Of a DNA stretch of 64,000 nt, positions 10,123 through 19,410 are shown piece after piece. The stretch comes from Pomphorhynchus laevis. Lineage: Eukaryota > Acanthocephala > Palaeacanthocephala > Echinorhynchida > Pomphorhynchidae. The position numbers were made by a program, and so were the translations under genes. Location of the stretch: NCBI GenBank assembly GCA_012934845.2, contig WNNJ02002165.1:1-64000 (forward strand). The letters run 5' to 3'. Position 1 is the stretch's first letter. The number at the start of each line of letters is the position of its first letter. Below the pieces are notes generated by a model. The model worked only from the letters and a program-made list of their open reading frames with translations, was not told the origin of the DNA and did no database searches.

Positions 10123-10795
10123 ATTTTATTATTCCTTGTAAATACATGTCTATTATGACATATATTAAGAGGTCTATGAAACTCTCTTACGTAACCCTTA
10201 TCGATATTTTTTTTATTTTTAGTATACATATTTTAATTTAAATAAAATATATTTTTAAATTATTATATATTATTGAAATTATAAATAATCTATAATTATC
10301 TATTATTTAAAATATTTTTCCTTTCTATTCGATTTTATTTAAATATCTTTAATATTTTTATTATTTCTAATTATAACTATTATTTAATAAAAAAATATCT
10401 TTGATTTTTTGAGTTTTAATAAATGGATTGTAAAATACTATTAGGAAAATATATTGTGGTTTCGATATTTTATTTTAAAATAAAAAAGAATTTGAAGTAA
10501 AAACATCGATATTTTATGTAAATTCGTTGATCAATAATTATGATTATCTAATCACTTAGAAAGATGACATTAAATATCAACTTCTAATGGAGATAGCAAT
10601 TGTGGTTAGCTGTACGTAGCGAACGCATTGCCTTTCATAACCAAATCCAGACAATAAATTATAAACTACCAAATTAATTGACAACCATATATCTCTTTTC
10701 TGACAATTCTGTAGTTCGATCATAAGATTACTATTCCAAAACTCCTTATAAAAGCATAACGCACAAGTGTTTATCATAGTATGTAATAATGATCA
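10123..10795. other. AT-rich spacer
   Basis: No gene or repeat recognised. It ends at the promoter of the secreted-peptide gene. Confidence 0.4.
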
Positions 10796-10798
10796 CTT

Positions 10799-10807
10799 CT
10801 ATATAAG
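10799..10807 (+). promoter_or_regulatory. TATA box of the secreted cysteine-rich gene
   Basis: 'ctatataag' lies about 46-54 bp before the ATG at 10853. This leaves room for a short 5' UTR starting near 10830. The spacing fits a strong, compact TATA promoter, common for secreted-peptide genes. Confidence 0.55.
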
Positions 10808-10852
10808 TTACAGTTTAAAAACTGTGGATATACTCGAGACTGTCTTTTGCCA

Positions 10853-11365
10853 ATGAAGTTCACAAAACTAACAATTTTTGTAACTTGTTCAATTTTAATA
10901 TTGCTAATGTGCGATATCCGTGAAATTAAGAGTCAAAGAGTTAATGCAACCAGAAGACTCTCTGCGAAATATTCAGTAAAAAATCAAACATCGTTAATAC
11001 CCTTGCAATCCAATAGAAGATATCTTCATATTCCAAGGAAATTAGTTAAGAAGAAGCAATCACGGAAGCTTAAAAATGATACTGAATTTTTTCTAATTGA
11101 AAAGTTTGAAGAAAATAGATTTTGTCGTAGGCCGTGTCGTGATTTTGAAGAATGTTGGTGCAAGAGTAAACGAAAACTTGGCTTCTGCAGGTGTCATTGC
11201 AAAGTAAATGTTAAATGTCATGGTAATTATGTATTCGATACTAGCGTATGCATGTACGTGAGCAATATGCTTTTGCAATTAGCTATCATTATTTATTATT
11301 TATTATATTATCAACTATTTTTTTATAAATTAAAAAATAGAAAAACGTCATTAGTATGTATATAA
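10853..11365 (+). CDS. Small secreted cysteine-rich protein, unassigned family
   Basis: The start chosen is the ATG at 10853, downstream of a TATA box; an in-frame TTG lies just upstream. The first ~28 residues (MKFTKLTIFVTCSILILLM...) form a clear signal peptide. A basic linker (residues ~30-80) is followed by a cysteine-rich stretch (~88-132) with spacing C-x3-C-x5-C-x-C-x8-C-x-C-x-C-x5-C-x10-C. I do not recognise the fold; a toxin-like, antimicrobial or inhibitor peptide is possible, but that is inference. The last ~35 residues are hydrophobic and AT-driven, and the stop abuts an R repeat. A possible splice donor (gtgagc, about 11258) follows the last conserved-looking Cys, so the real 3' end may be spliced and the printed C-terminus intronic. 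Confidence 0.6.
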   Translation: MKFTKLTIFVTCSILILLMCDIREIKSQRVNATRRLSAKYSVKNQTSLIPLQSNRRYLHIPRKLVKKKQSRKLKNDTEFFLIEKFEENRFCRRPCRDFEECWCKSKRKLGFCRCHCKVNVKCHGNYVFDTSVCMYVSNMLLQLAIIIYYLLYYQLFFYKLKNRKTSLVCI

Positions 11366-13190
11366 ATACATACTAATGACGCATATCTTCTGATGAAATC
11401 TGATTATTTGGTGTATCTTATTCTAATACAAAGTATATTATTTATTATCCATCCATAAACATTTTCCGCTTCAGAGTTTAAATTTATTTTTAATTATATT
11501 TTGTTGATTTATTGATTGTAAATTTAATATTTTAATAGTATTTTGTTAATTTGAACTTATCATTATAAGAAAAGGGAAATAATTTATCAAACTTGCTTAA
11601 AAGTAAGCAGAAACATGATAATATGATATTTCCTCTGATGAAATTTGATTATCTGGTATATCTTATTCTAATACAAAGTATATTATTTATTATCCATCCA
11701 TAAAAATTTGCCGCTTAAGAGTTTAAATTTATTCTTTATATTATTGTGTTGATTTATATATTTTACTATTTTCTGCTTGATGTTATTTTTATAGTAACCT
11801 ACTTTAAAATATGTATCTATTAAATTATTTAAATGATTTTGAAGAAAGCCAATATCGTTACAAATTGTTGCAATTCTTAAAATTTCATTATTTAATGCAT
11901 TATATTTTATATTATATGGTATGCATAAATGCTCATGCAAAAATATGTTTCTTGTAAATTTAAATATGTCATCTTTACGATATAAATTAAAAGTAGTTTT
12001 AATTGATGTTAATATGAACGATACTTTCTGTATCGTTCATATTAGTTTTTTAAGAATAAGTCTACTTGGATAAATTTATTTCCTTATTGAGTTAAATACA
12101 CATATATCATTAATGTATCGAAACATACTTCATATCTGTATATAGTTTAGATTTATCTTACTATTTTCTTACTATTTTAGAAATATCTTACTATTTTCTG
12201 TTTGATTTTATTTTTGTAGTAACCTAGTTTAAAATATGCATCTATTAAAATAAGGAATAGATGGCATCAGAGGGAATTGCTATGTTATAAGGTTTCGGCC
12301 CCTATTCATTTACCTAGCATCGGGGCCAAATACATGCTAATGATGTATTTCCTCTGATGAAATTAGATTATTTGGTGCATCTTGTTTTAAAAATTTAAAA
12401 ATTTTCTTAACAGTTTACATTTTTTGAATAATATTTTGTTATTAATAATATTTTATTTTTAATAATATTTTTTGTTGATTTATTGTAAATTTAATATTTT
12501 AATAATATTTTGTTGATGTATAATTCTACATTATAAGAAAAAGAAAAAATTAATTAAACTTGCTTGAAAATTAGCAGAAAAATAATGACGTATCATATCA
12601 TAACATAGTTACATATTTCTGATAAAATATATGAATAAGGTTAAAAATAACATGTGTTATTTTTAAGCTTATTTTTAAAATGATGTGCTTTAGCGCATAG
12701 CATCGGAATTAAATTAAAATATCAGATCAGCTAATTGAGTCTGTGTATTTTATATTATTTATAAATAAAAAATAATGTTAAATTAAAATTAAATAATTAA
12801 ATAATAAATCATGCAAAAAATATGTTTCTTGTAAATTTAAATGTTATCTTTACGATATAAGTTAAATTAGTTTTAATTGATGTTAATTTAATAGTCATAT
12901 CAAAATATATACTTTCTTTATCATTAATTTTGGTTTTATTAAGAATGAGGCTATCTGGATAAATTTGTTCACTTATTGAATAAAAATTGTTAGATTTATA
13001 TAAATTGTTGATTTATATATTTAACTATTTTCTGTTCGATGATATTTTTATAGTAACCTTTATCTATTAAATTATTTAAATGATTCTGAAGAAAGTCAAT
13101 ATAGTTACATATTAAGGCACATGAAATTGCCATAACTTCATTACAAATGAAACATTTAAAACATGAAAATATTAGACACATTAAGTAATA
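11366..13190 (+). repeat. Cluster of R repeat copies, variously truncated
   Basis: At least three direct partial copies follow one another: about 11366-11560, 11630-12090 and 12200-12760, plus right-end blocks 12770-13190. Shared landmarks include 'tatcttattctaatacaaag', 'ttattatccatccataa', 'tcatgcaaaaatatg' and 'aaattatttaaatgatt'. Minus-strand open stretches (11683-11940, 12996-13181) again contain CNDIGFLQNHLNNLI or its variant YIDFLQNHLNNLI. Confidence 0.6.
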
Positions 13191-14250
13191 TAATCATATA
13201 TATTTAATATATAAAATATTACATTTATTAGGTTTGATTAAGTCGCACACAGAATGCGATTGAAGGGAATTTTTCATGCATGTAAATACATAAAATAACA
13301 TAAATCCGTGAGCACCAATTTAATTTTAACAGCTTTATTCTCTACTTTAGCTAACTACATTAACTACATATAGATGTATTATGCATATATTCCTATCAAT
13401 ACATAGCCTTCACTTAATCAAAAAACAAAATTTATTAATTTTAAATAAAGTTTTAGCTTCGATTGCACACACCCAATTTTAGCTCTTATTGATCAAATTA
13501 GAGCTAAATCAATCCCTAAATTAATTAATGAGTAAAACTATTTAATCACTAAATCAATCACTCAGCAATCGTTCCCATATATAAAAATCATTAAATATAA
13601 AGGGATAAATTGTTTAGTCGAGATTCAAAAATCATTTCATTCTTGTTAATAATAACTTAAATTAGCGTTTTAAATGAAACGTTCAATAGAGCAACACTTT
13701 TAAACGTTTCATAGACTTAGGACAACTAGAATCTTGAAAATATTTTGATAATTCATAATTCATTTAATTAAATTCATATAAATATTTATAATTTATTTGA
13801 TATTTTTTATATACATATACATTAATGAATTATATTATATATTTACATTACTTTAAATTAATTATTAATTAATCATGAAGATCTTACATTCATTAGTTAA
13901 AATTAATTTAGCAAACCGATAGATAATTTTGTATTTAGTTAAAAGGCTAGATTCAATATCAAGAATTCAAAATTGAATTCTTGAAAATTGAATTCAAAAT
14001 TCAAAATCAAATTCGTGTTTTAATCAAAGCTAAGTAATCAGTAGGTTTGGTCTGAATTGAAGAAAATATGTATACTATCATATTTATATTTTATTTTTTA
14101 TATCAATTTTAGAGAAAGCGGTCATTAAAGGTATATAAGAGGTCATTTAAAAAGGTCTTATAAAGGTCATTTTATTCTTTGATTTAAACAAGGTAATAAC
14201 TTTTACAAATAAATTAAAAGAATAAATGTAAAAAACATTTCAAATAAAAG
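13191..14250. other. AT-rich spacer
   Basis: No coding or RNA gene seen. A polyadenylation-type AATAAA on the minus strand (complement of 14173-14178) probably serves the ubiquilin-like gene. Confidence 0.4.
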
Positions 14251-14706
14251 TCAAGAGTCTTCATTACGTTCTACAGCCATTTTTGCGTCCCCCATAGATG
14301 CAGCAAGCGCTTCCAGATTAGTATCACAGCTATGGAATCCCAATGTCTGCATCTGTACAAGTTCGGATGCATAAAGTTGCTCTTGAGTTTGGTTTGGTTG
14401 TTGATTTGTCTGCTGATGTTGCTGGAGATGAAGACGATCTAATGGTTGAAACAACGAAGCAGTATAATCTTGATTTGAGTATTGTAAATTTTGAAATACT
14501 GTTGTTGCATAAGCTGTTTGTCTATTGCTTGGTGATCGAATAGAATCCACATCAGATGAAGTACGTTGACTATTCATTTGATTATCGACTAGACCGCTTA
14601 TATTTGAAGATATTAACTGTGAATATACTTGTGGGGATGTGTCCCTAAGACGAATTAGGATCTGTAGAATTTGTACAATCGTCCTCAATGCTCGAGTTTT
14701 ATTCTT
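14251..14706 (-). CDS. Ubiquilin-like protein, C-terminal part with UBA domain
   Basis: Reading leftward, the frame runs from about 14706 to a TGA at 14251-14253. The last ~40 residues, ELVQMQTLGF...TNLEALAASMGDAKMAVERN, match the ubiquilin/Dsk2 UBA domain (usually QLEQLxxMGFxNxxANLQALxxTxGDxNAAVERLL). That domain binds ubiquitin and delivers clients to the proteasome. The beginning, RALRTIVQILQILIRLR, resembles the ubiquilin segment NPRALQAILQIQQGLQxL. The middle is the usual Gln/Asn/Ser-rich linker. A minus-strand AATAAA lies about 75 bp after the stop. The N-terminal UBL and first STI1 repeats are not found upstream, and a stop lies just before RALRT. It is therefore either a terminal exon with a diverged acceptor or a broken copy. 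The UBA helix residue M of MGF is replaced (TLGF) and the end is NEDS rather than LLNS. Confidence 0.6.
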   Translation of the reverse strand, partial: KNKTRALRTIVQILQILIRLRDTSPQVYSQLISSNISGLVDNQMNSQRTSSDVDSIRSPSNRQTAYATTVFQNLQYSNQDYTASLFQPLDRLHLQQHQQTNQQPNQTQEQLYASELVQMQTLGFHSCDTNLEALAASMGDAKMAVERNEDS

Positions 14707-14749
14707 TTAAAATGACTTTTAAAAGAATATTATATAAATTCTGATAATA

Positions 14750-15182
14750 CTAAAAACTTGAGTAAACGAAATCCAGTACTCTCAACTTAACGTAAACCTT
14801 TACCAACTTACAAAATAACTTGTTGCTTACCGAGTCATATAAAATATTGCATGAACTATACACATAAATCTTGTAAATTTAAAAATGCAGTTATTTATAT
14901 CAATAAATATATGATCAATATCAATTAATTATATATTATAATATTATAATAATACAATTAAAATAATATTACAATATTATATTAAATTATAATATATAAT
15001 AATATTATAAATGATATTAAATCTAATATTATATCTAATATAACACAATATGGAATCAATTATACGAGTGAATATATTTAAATTTAATATTTTAAATTTT
15101 TTGATAGGTGCTTGAGTAAACGAATTCCAGTACTCTCAATTTAACGTAAGCCTTTGACAACTTACAAAATCAATCTACTTTA
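14750..15182 (-). repeat. Two ~75-bp direct copies about 357 bp apart
   Basis: 14750-14826 ('cttgagtaaacgaaatccag', 'tactctcaacttaacgtaaa', 'caacttacaaaat') recurs at 15110-15182 with a few changes. Both lie upstream of the ubiquilin-like fragment on its strand, and both translate on the minus strand to a similar CKL.K.YVKLRVL.FVYSS. It may be a duplicated piece of an unrecognised exon or just a local duplication. Confidence 0.6.
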
Positions 15183-16190
15183 ACACTGATTGCGATTGCT
15201 TGTGTCGTCTATAATAAATACTGATTTGTTTTGTTTGCCTTGAATAATGCTCAGATGTTTTATCAAAATAAAATTTCATCAAAATAAAAAAACTTCATCA
15301 AAATAAAATGTCATCGAAATAAAATTGAATATCACACAATTAATATGTATTAATTGTTAATTAATTAATACATAATTAATAATTAATTATGTATTAATAA
15401 TTAATTAATTATTATATTATTAAAAATTAATTAATAATATAATTAATTATTATTAATTATATTAATTAACCAAATTTTAATTAATATTTGTATTTACGAA
15501 AATACACTTCTAAACACATTCACAAAATGTTTCTTCATTTGAATTTTTTTCCTGTGGGAGAATTTGTAGCTTTAAACATGAACCGACATCGCAAATTTAA
15601 GGCTTGAATGTTTATCCTAGCAAAACGATGAAGCTGATTAGCAATATACAAATTACAAATATACAATATAATTACAATATACAATATATAAATAACAAAT
15701 ACCAATTTTAATATTCTTCAATTAAGATGCTATTAAAGAAATTAAAAATTATTAATTGAGTTGAATGATATTATTATTTAAGTTGAATGATAATTTAAGT
15801 TGATATTAAGTTGAATTATTTACAAGTGAATGATTTAGAATTGATTAAAATTTATATTGACAGAATATCCCCTATTTTATAGAATATAAAATGTAGGTAC
15901 TATAAAAGGTAATAAATTATACAAATCATTGTTGTTGAGGCCAAATGAAGAAAAAATGAGCAATTCTAATAACTGCGTTTTAAAAAAATATTGCTTATTT
16001 TTATTACATAAAATCTTTAATTTGGAATAAAAATGTGCAAACATTAACGAAATCGATGATTAATTTAATTAACAAAACTAGCATTTAAAATCAAATATTT
16101 TGATTCTATTCTTCATATATCATCGCGCAGAATCCAAATAAAGTAGAAATCATCAATGTATAAATTGAAATATGTTTTCTATATGTATTT
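15183..16190. other. AT-rich spacer
   Basis: Low-complexity 'taattaattaat' runs near 15340-15480. No gene recognised. Confidence 0.4.
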
Positions 16191-16350
16191 AATACTATAT
16201 ATAAAGTGAATAAAATAAATAGTTAAATAATATAGAAGATTTTATACAATTTATATAAAGTTAAAATTTAAAATAAAAGTCAATTTTTATTAATTGAATA
16301 ATAAATAACAGACTATGTATCAGAATAAGGATTATATGTCATCATTGGAG
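16191..16350 (+). repeat. Partial R repeat copy
   Basis: 'aaataacagactatgtatca' and 'gaataaggattatatgtcat' match the middle of R. The left part ('atacaatttatataaagtta') also matches other copies. The right half is missing. Confidence 0.55.
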
Positions 16351-16621
16351 GTCATCAGTAAATTACCAAAGTTTTTATATAAAATTTATAAAACAACAAC
16401 TGAAAAATACTTGTTTCAGAGGATTGGATCAGTATTTGATTATCTATTTGTTTCAGAGAATTTTAAAATTAGAAACTTTTTCGGTCATTTAATTATTGCT
16501 TATTTTTTGTAAATAGTTGATAATGATCCATTATTAATAAATAATGGTCAAGTTTGCACATTCTGTTAAGTAAATTTACTTGGCCAAATATTATTAAATG
16601 AAAAATATTTTTACTAAAAAG

Positions 16622-16805
16622 CAATTATTGGAGTTGAATCAAAAAGGGTGACAATTTTATTTAATATTTCACTAACCTCTGTTAGCATTTTCATAAATTT
16701 ACTTCAGTAATTTTCTGAAGATGTTATCAAAATATCAGCATTATCAGAAAATTACCAGCAGAGGTTAGCAATATATCGAATAAAATTTTGCCCTAAATTT
16801 GCTTA
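16622..16805. mobile_element. Foldback MITE, copy 3 of 3
   Basis: The left arm begins 'caattattggagttgaatca' and the right arm read backwards resembles it. 'cctctgttagcatttt' on the left and 'gcagaggttagcaatatatc' on the right are inverted partners, as in copies at 3131 and 8809. Confidence 0.6.
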
Positions 16806-18200
16806 ACCGAAACTGCAAACTTATCGTTTAATATCAGGGACTAACATAATGTTAAAACTGTGTCTAAGCACACTATATAGTGCACAATCACATGCAATAA
16901 ACAATTTGCAAATGCTTTCGCAGGATTTTTCTTAAATAATTTTTACACAAAATTAAAAACCAAAAAGATCAAAACTGATCAATGTCTTATTGATAAAACA
17001 ACATAAAAACAAATATAAATTTGTATATTATTGTAATAGACGCCATTTGAAGCAGAAACAAACAATTCTAAGCATATCGTCGATATTACGACTCATCTGT
17101 ATGGGATACTTTTTTCTGCTGACTGCAGATAAATACCCATATAGACCATCTAACGACATCATTATTGCCACGGACAGAAGACCGCGAAAGTGTCACAATC
17201 ATGACATTATATTGTACAAGCCTTGTATATAAAAAATACTTGAAAATAATCGATAATCAATAAATCTGATGCTGATAATCTACGTTTGAAGTCATGTATC
17301 TGTTATTTTATGGAGTTTAAAATGTTTGTTAAATAAAGTGGTAATAATCTTACATTTCTTTCGTAACTATCGATAACCAACAATGATACATTATTTTAGT
17401 TCCTTTTAAATTTGAATTAGCTCGCAATTTTACATAATAATTTGTTATATTTGATCCAAATAATGACAATGTCAAATAAATTAAAGCCTGAATTATGTCA
17501 TGACACTAAATATACAAAAGGTTTTGCAGGTATCAAACTTTTAGAGAAAATATATGATTTATTTTTTATTTCTAGGACATTATGATGTATTTTACCCTAT
17601 CAATTAGACAGCCACAAATAGTTTTAATTTTCAATATCTTTATAAGGTAATCTATAATTCAAACATTTTCCAATTAAAAAATTTTAATAAATTAAATTTA
17701 TTAAATTTATTACATAAATTTTAATAAAAATTTTTAAAAATTTTGATAAGTGTATGTGTTAGCGGTTATTAACAATTAAAAGTTTAGAGTTAAATGTCCG
17801 CTTATCTCTCAGCCTCATGTTGTTAAGATTTTGCGTAGTTTATTAGATTAAAGATCTGAGTTATTATTATATACTGCCATAGCTTTCGCCGCGTTACGGC
17901 TTCCTCAGTGGCTCATTGTATGTATAATATTTCTCAAACTTTTTTTAAGGTAAAAAATTAAAAGATTAGTTGAGATTTTTTATAATTAATTTGGATTTAT
18001 CAAATTACACATTATTACGTTATTAGTTAAAATATCTATAATAATTAAAACCGATTTTGATTGATTTTAAATTTATTCTGTTTTAATACTAATTCATGCT
18101 GATATTTAATTTAATAATCAAGTTCAAATAAAAAATAGAACAGTTTGTTTAGTTAAAAGCTAATTATATTGTTGGAGATATAGAAGATCACATATTCTAT
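16806..18200. other. AT-rich spacer
   Basis: No gene accepted. A short open stretch at 17100-17232 is discussed under rejected items. Confidence 0.35.
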
Positions 18201-18210
18201 TCACTTTTAC

Positions 18211-19245
18211 TTAATAAAAGCAGTTCGAACTTCCTCCATTGGAAAATGATCCAACATTTTGGTTCATTTGATTCTGAAAATTGTTATGACTTTGCAAAAT
18301 TTGAGAAACGAAATAATCCACATCATTGGCGAAATTCTGAGTTTGCAATTGTTGGCATGGTTTCTGCTCCGATGCTTGTCTGCTACCACCGAGACCAGGG
18401 TGCTTAAAGAAGAAAACAAATGGTTTTGCTTGTTGTTGAGGGGCAGCAATCATTTCTGGCTTTGATTTAGATACTTCTTTTATTTGATTCAAACCGTGTA
18501 AATGAATATTGTATACCGACTTTTCGTCAGATGAGTCAACTGGTTCTTGTTGTGATTGTAGCTGAAATGGGGCGGCATATACAGGTTGAACATTAGAACT
18601 GCACACTGGCTGAGGAGTCTGTACAGTGCATATCGGCTCAGAAATAGGAGTTGCACATACAGGTTTTGGCGCCGGAGCTACACACACTGGAGTGGGAGGA
18701 GGGGCAACACATATAGGCTGTGGCTCCGGTGATACACATATGGGTTTTGGAGCTGGAGTAGCGCAAATAGGCTGTGGCGCAGGTGCAACACATACGGGTT
18801 TTGGAGCTGGAGTAACGCAAATAGGTTGTGGTGCTGGGCAGATTGGTTTTGGAGCTGGATAAGCGCAAATAGGTTGTGGAGCTGGAGTTGCGCAAACTGG
18901 TTTCGGAGCAAGAGATGGGCACATAGGTTGTGGTGCTGGAGCTGCACAAATCGGTTTATGCGCTTGACCGCAACATAAATTTTCAGGTTCCTGAAATGTA
19001 GGTTCAAGTGGATTACAGGGACTCGGTTGTGCACCATTGGGAGATAAAAATATATTAACTATTCCGCCAGGTGATCCTCCAGGTGGTGGAGGTGCTTCGC
19101 TTGACGGTTCAGGTGGAGGCCCAATCGGCTCACATTTGATCGAGCATTTTTCAAGCTGTTGTCTTTTGTCGACATCGCAGTAAATGTCACTTACAAAGAC
19201 CAAACAGAAAGTTAACAAGCATAGCTTACAATTAAGTTTATCCAT
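18211..19245 (-). CDS. Secreted proline/cysteine nonapeptide-repeat protein
   Basis: 344 residues from an ATG at 19245. A signal peptide (MDKLNCKLCLLTFCLVFVSD..., cleavage near residue 23) precedes a Pro/Gly-rich segment (residues ~40-70). The centre (about 95-220) is an array of about 13 repeats of nine residues ending in Cys, typified by ATPAPKPVC and ATPAPQPIC. K and Q versions mostly alternate, so the higher-order unit is 18 residues (54 bp). One unit is only seven long (PAPQPIC). The Gln/Asn-rich C-terminus ends in CFY. Regularly spaced Cys in a Pro-rich frame suggests a disulfide-cross-linked extracellular matrix, eggshell, cuticle or silk protein. That role is inference; I do not recognise the family. 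There are no introns within the frame. An AT-rich promoter candidate lies about 150 bp upstream. Confidence 0.85.
   Translation of the reverse strand: MDKLNCKLCLLTFCLVFVSDIYCDVDKRQQLEKCSIKCEPIGPPPEPSSEAPPPPGGSPGGIVNIFLSPNGAQPSPCNPLEPTFQEPENLCCGQAHKPICAAPAPQPMCPSLAPKPVCATPAPQPICAYPAPKPICPAPQPICVTPAPKPVCVAPAPQPICATPAPKPICVSPEPQPICVAPPPTPVCVAPAPKPVCATPISEPICTVQTPQPVCSSNVQPVYAAPFQLQSQQEPVDSSDEKSVYNIHLHGLNQIKEVSKSKPEMIAAPQQQAKPFVFFFKHPGLGGSRQASEQKPCQQLQTQNFANDVDYFVSQILQSHNNFQNQMNQNVGSFSNGGSSNCFY
18600..18965 (-). repeat. 27/54-bp coding minisatellite
   Basis: On the plus strand the unit reads 'ggttttggagctggagtagc' / 'aggctgtggcgcaggtgcaa' in alternation. It encodes the Pro/Cys nonapeptides of the secreted protein. 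All length changes are multiples of three, so the frame is kept. Confidence 0.8.
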
Positions 19246-19386
19246 TGATTACAGAATTTACAATGAACGTTCTTTGTTTAACAGATTTTAATTTAGATTG
19301 AAAATATGTTTGATTACACAATTTTAGAAATTCTTCATTGTCAAGGACATTCAGCAAAAACTATTCGAATTATGTGGTATGAGTGA

Positions 19387-19410
19387 AATGCTGATTGTGT
19401 AATTTTATAT
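19387..19410 (-). promoter_or_regulatory. Candidate TATA and initiator for the Pro/Cys protein gene
   Basis: The minus strand reads 'atataaaattacacaatcag' across this interval. It has a TATA-like block at 19403-19410 and a possible initiator (atcagcatt) at 19387-19395. This would give a 5' UTR of about 140 nt before the ATG at 19245. Confidence 0.35.

Noticed and set aside
16990-17232. 80-codon open stretch with a possible exon (nice acceptor 'tttctgctgactgcag' at about 17113-17128)
   Set aside because: No ATG at the start, no family resemblance, no partner exon found. The final 40 residues might be real but cannot be supported.
18626-18862. Plus-strand Gly/Thr-rich repeat ORF opposite the Pro/Cys protein
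   Set aside because: It is the antisense shadow of the 27/54-bp coding repeat. Only the minus-strand frame has a signal peptide and full length.
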